Assembly: GCA_037951105.1 (NCBI GenBank) | Contig: JBAMJV010000851.1 | Coordinates: 124,001-188,000 of the forward strand | Direction of reading: 5' to 3' | Length of the DNA stretch: 64,000 bases | DNA from: Echinarachnius parma | Taxonomy: Eukaryota > Echinodermata > Echinoidea > Clypeasteroida > Echinarachniidae | Shown here: one piece after another, positions 63,920 to 64,000 of the stretch | How positions within the stretch are numbered: position 1 is the first letter of the stretch | Layout: the number at the start of each line of letters is the position of its first letter | Made by a program: the position numbers and the translations under genes | Notes under the pieces: model-generated | Told to the model about the DNA's origin: nothing | Database searches by the model: none | The model's input: only the letters and a program-made list of their open reading frames with translations

Positions 63920-64000
63920 GTTTGTTTAACCCTATGAATGTTGGTTGATTCAAGTCAGATTTAATATATTGATTTGCCCCAAAACACACATAATAGAATT

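Overview
This is eukaryotic DNA, about two thirds of it intron or intergenic sequence packed with transposon remnants and simple repeats. Two spliced genes are clearly readable, each with GT-AG introns that keep the reading frame. The gene content, long introns and many small foldback transposons suggest a marine invertebrate deuterostome, most likely an echinoderm; that placement is an inference, not something proved by the sequence.

Left half (minus strand, 21151 down to 7582): an 11-exon gene for a predicted 1753-residue F-box/leucine-rich-repeat protein. One 4.0-kb exon encodes about 1337 mostly disordered residues. Ten small exons then encode an F-box (about residues 1373-1418) and a row of LRRs that runs to the stop codon. 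The combined coding length is 5262 nt, an exact multiple of three. Positions 1-7580 lie downstream of it and hold a tRNA-derived SINE, CT-rich and C-rich low-complexity tracts and local tandem duplications.

Right half (plus strand, 29341 to 58448): a seven-exon CRK/CRKL adaptor gene (SH2-SH3-SH3, 282 codons plus stop, 849 nt). An eighth, proline-rich exon at 35048-35110 is a good candidate; including it would give 303 residues. The two largest introns (14.4 and 10.1 kb) hold most of the repeats. The two genes are divergently transcribed, with their start codons about 8.2 kb apart. That interval contains a GC-rich patch, a CA-rich tract, foldback elements and a LINE C-terminal fragment.

Two themes recur. 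First, pieces of real exons have been copied locally in tandem. CRK exon 5 has three fragmentary copies embedded in GAT microsatellites, and the proline-rich CRK exon has three decayed copies. F-box gene exons 3, 5, 7, 8 and 9 each have at least one nearby copy; most lost a splice site, but one may still be usable. Second, there is a dense set of non-autonomous DNA transposons with visible terminal inverted repeats and, in several cases, target-site duplications. Examples are a hAT-like element, a TA-flanked foldback, a 9-bp-TSD element enclosing telomere-like repeats, nested elements, and a 1.4-kb element with eight copies of a 15-bp motif. No rRNA, intact tRNA, CRISPR array or intact transposase gene was seen.
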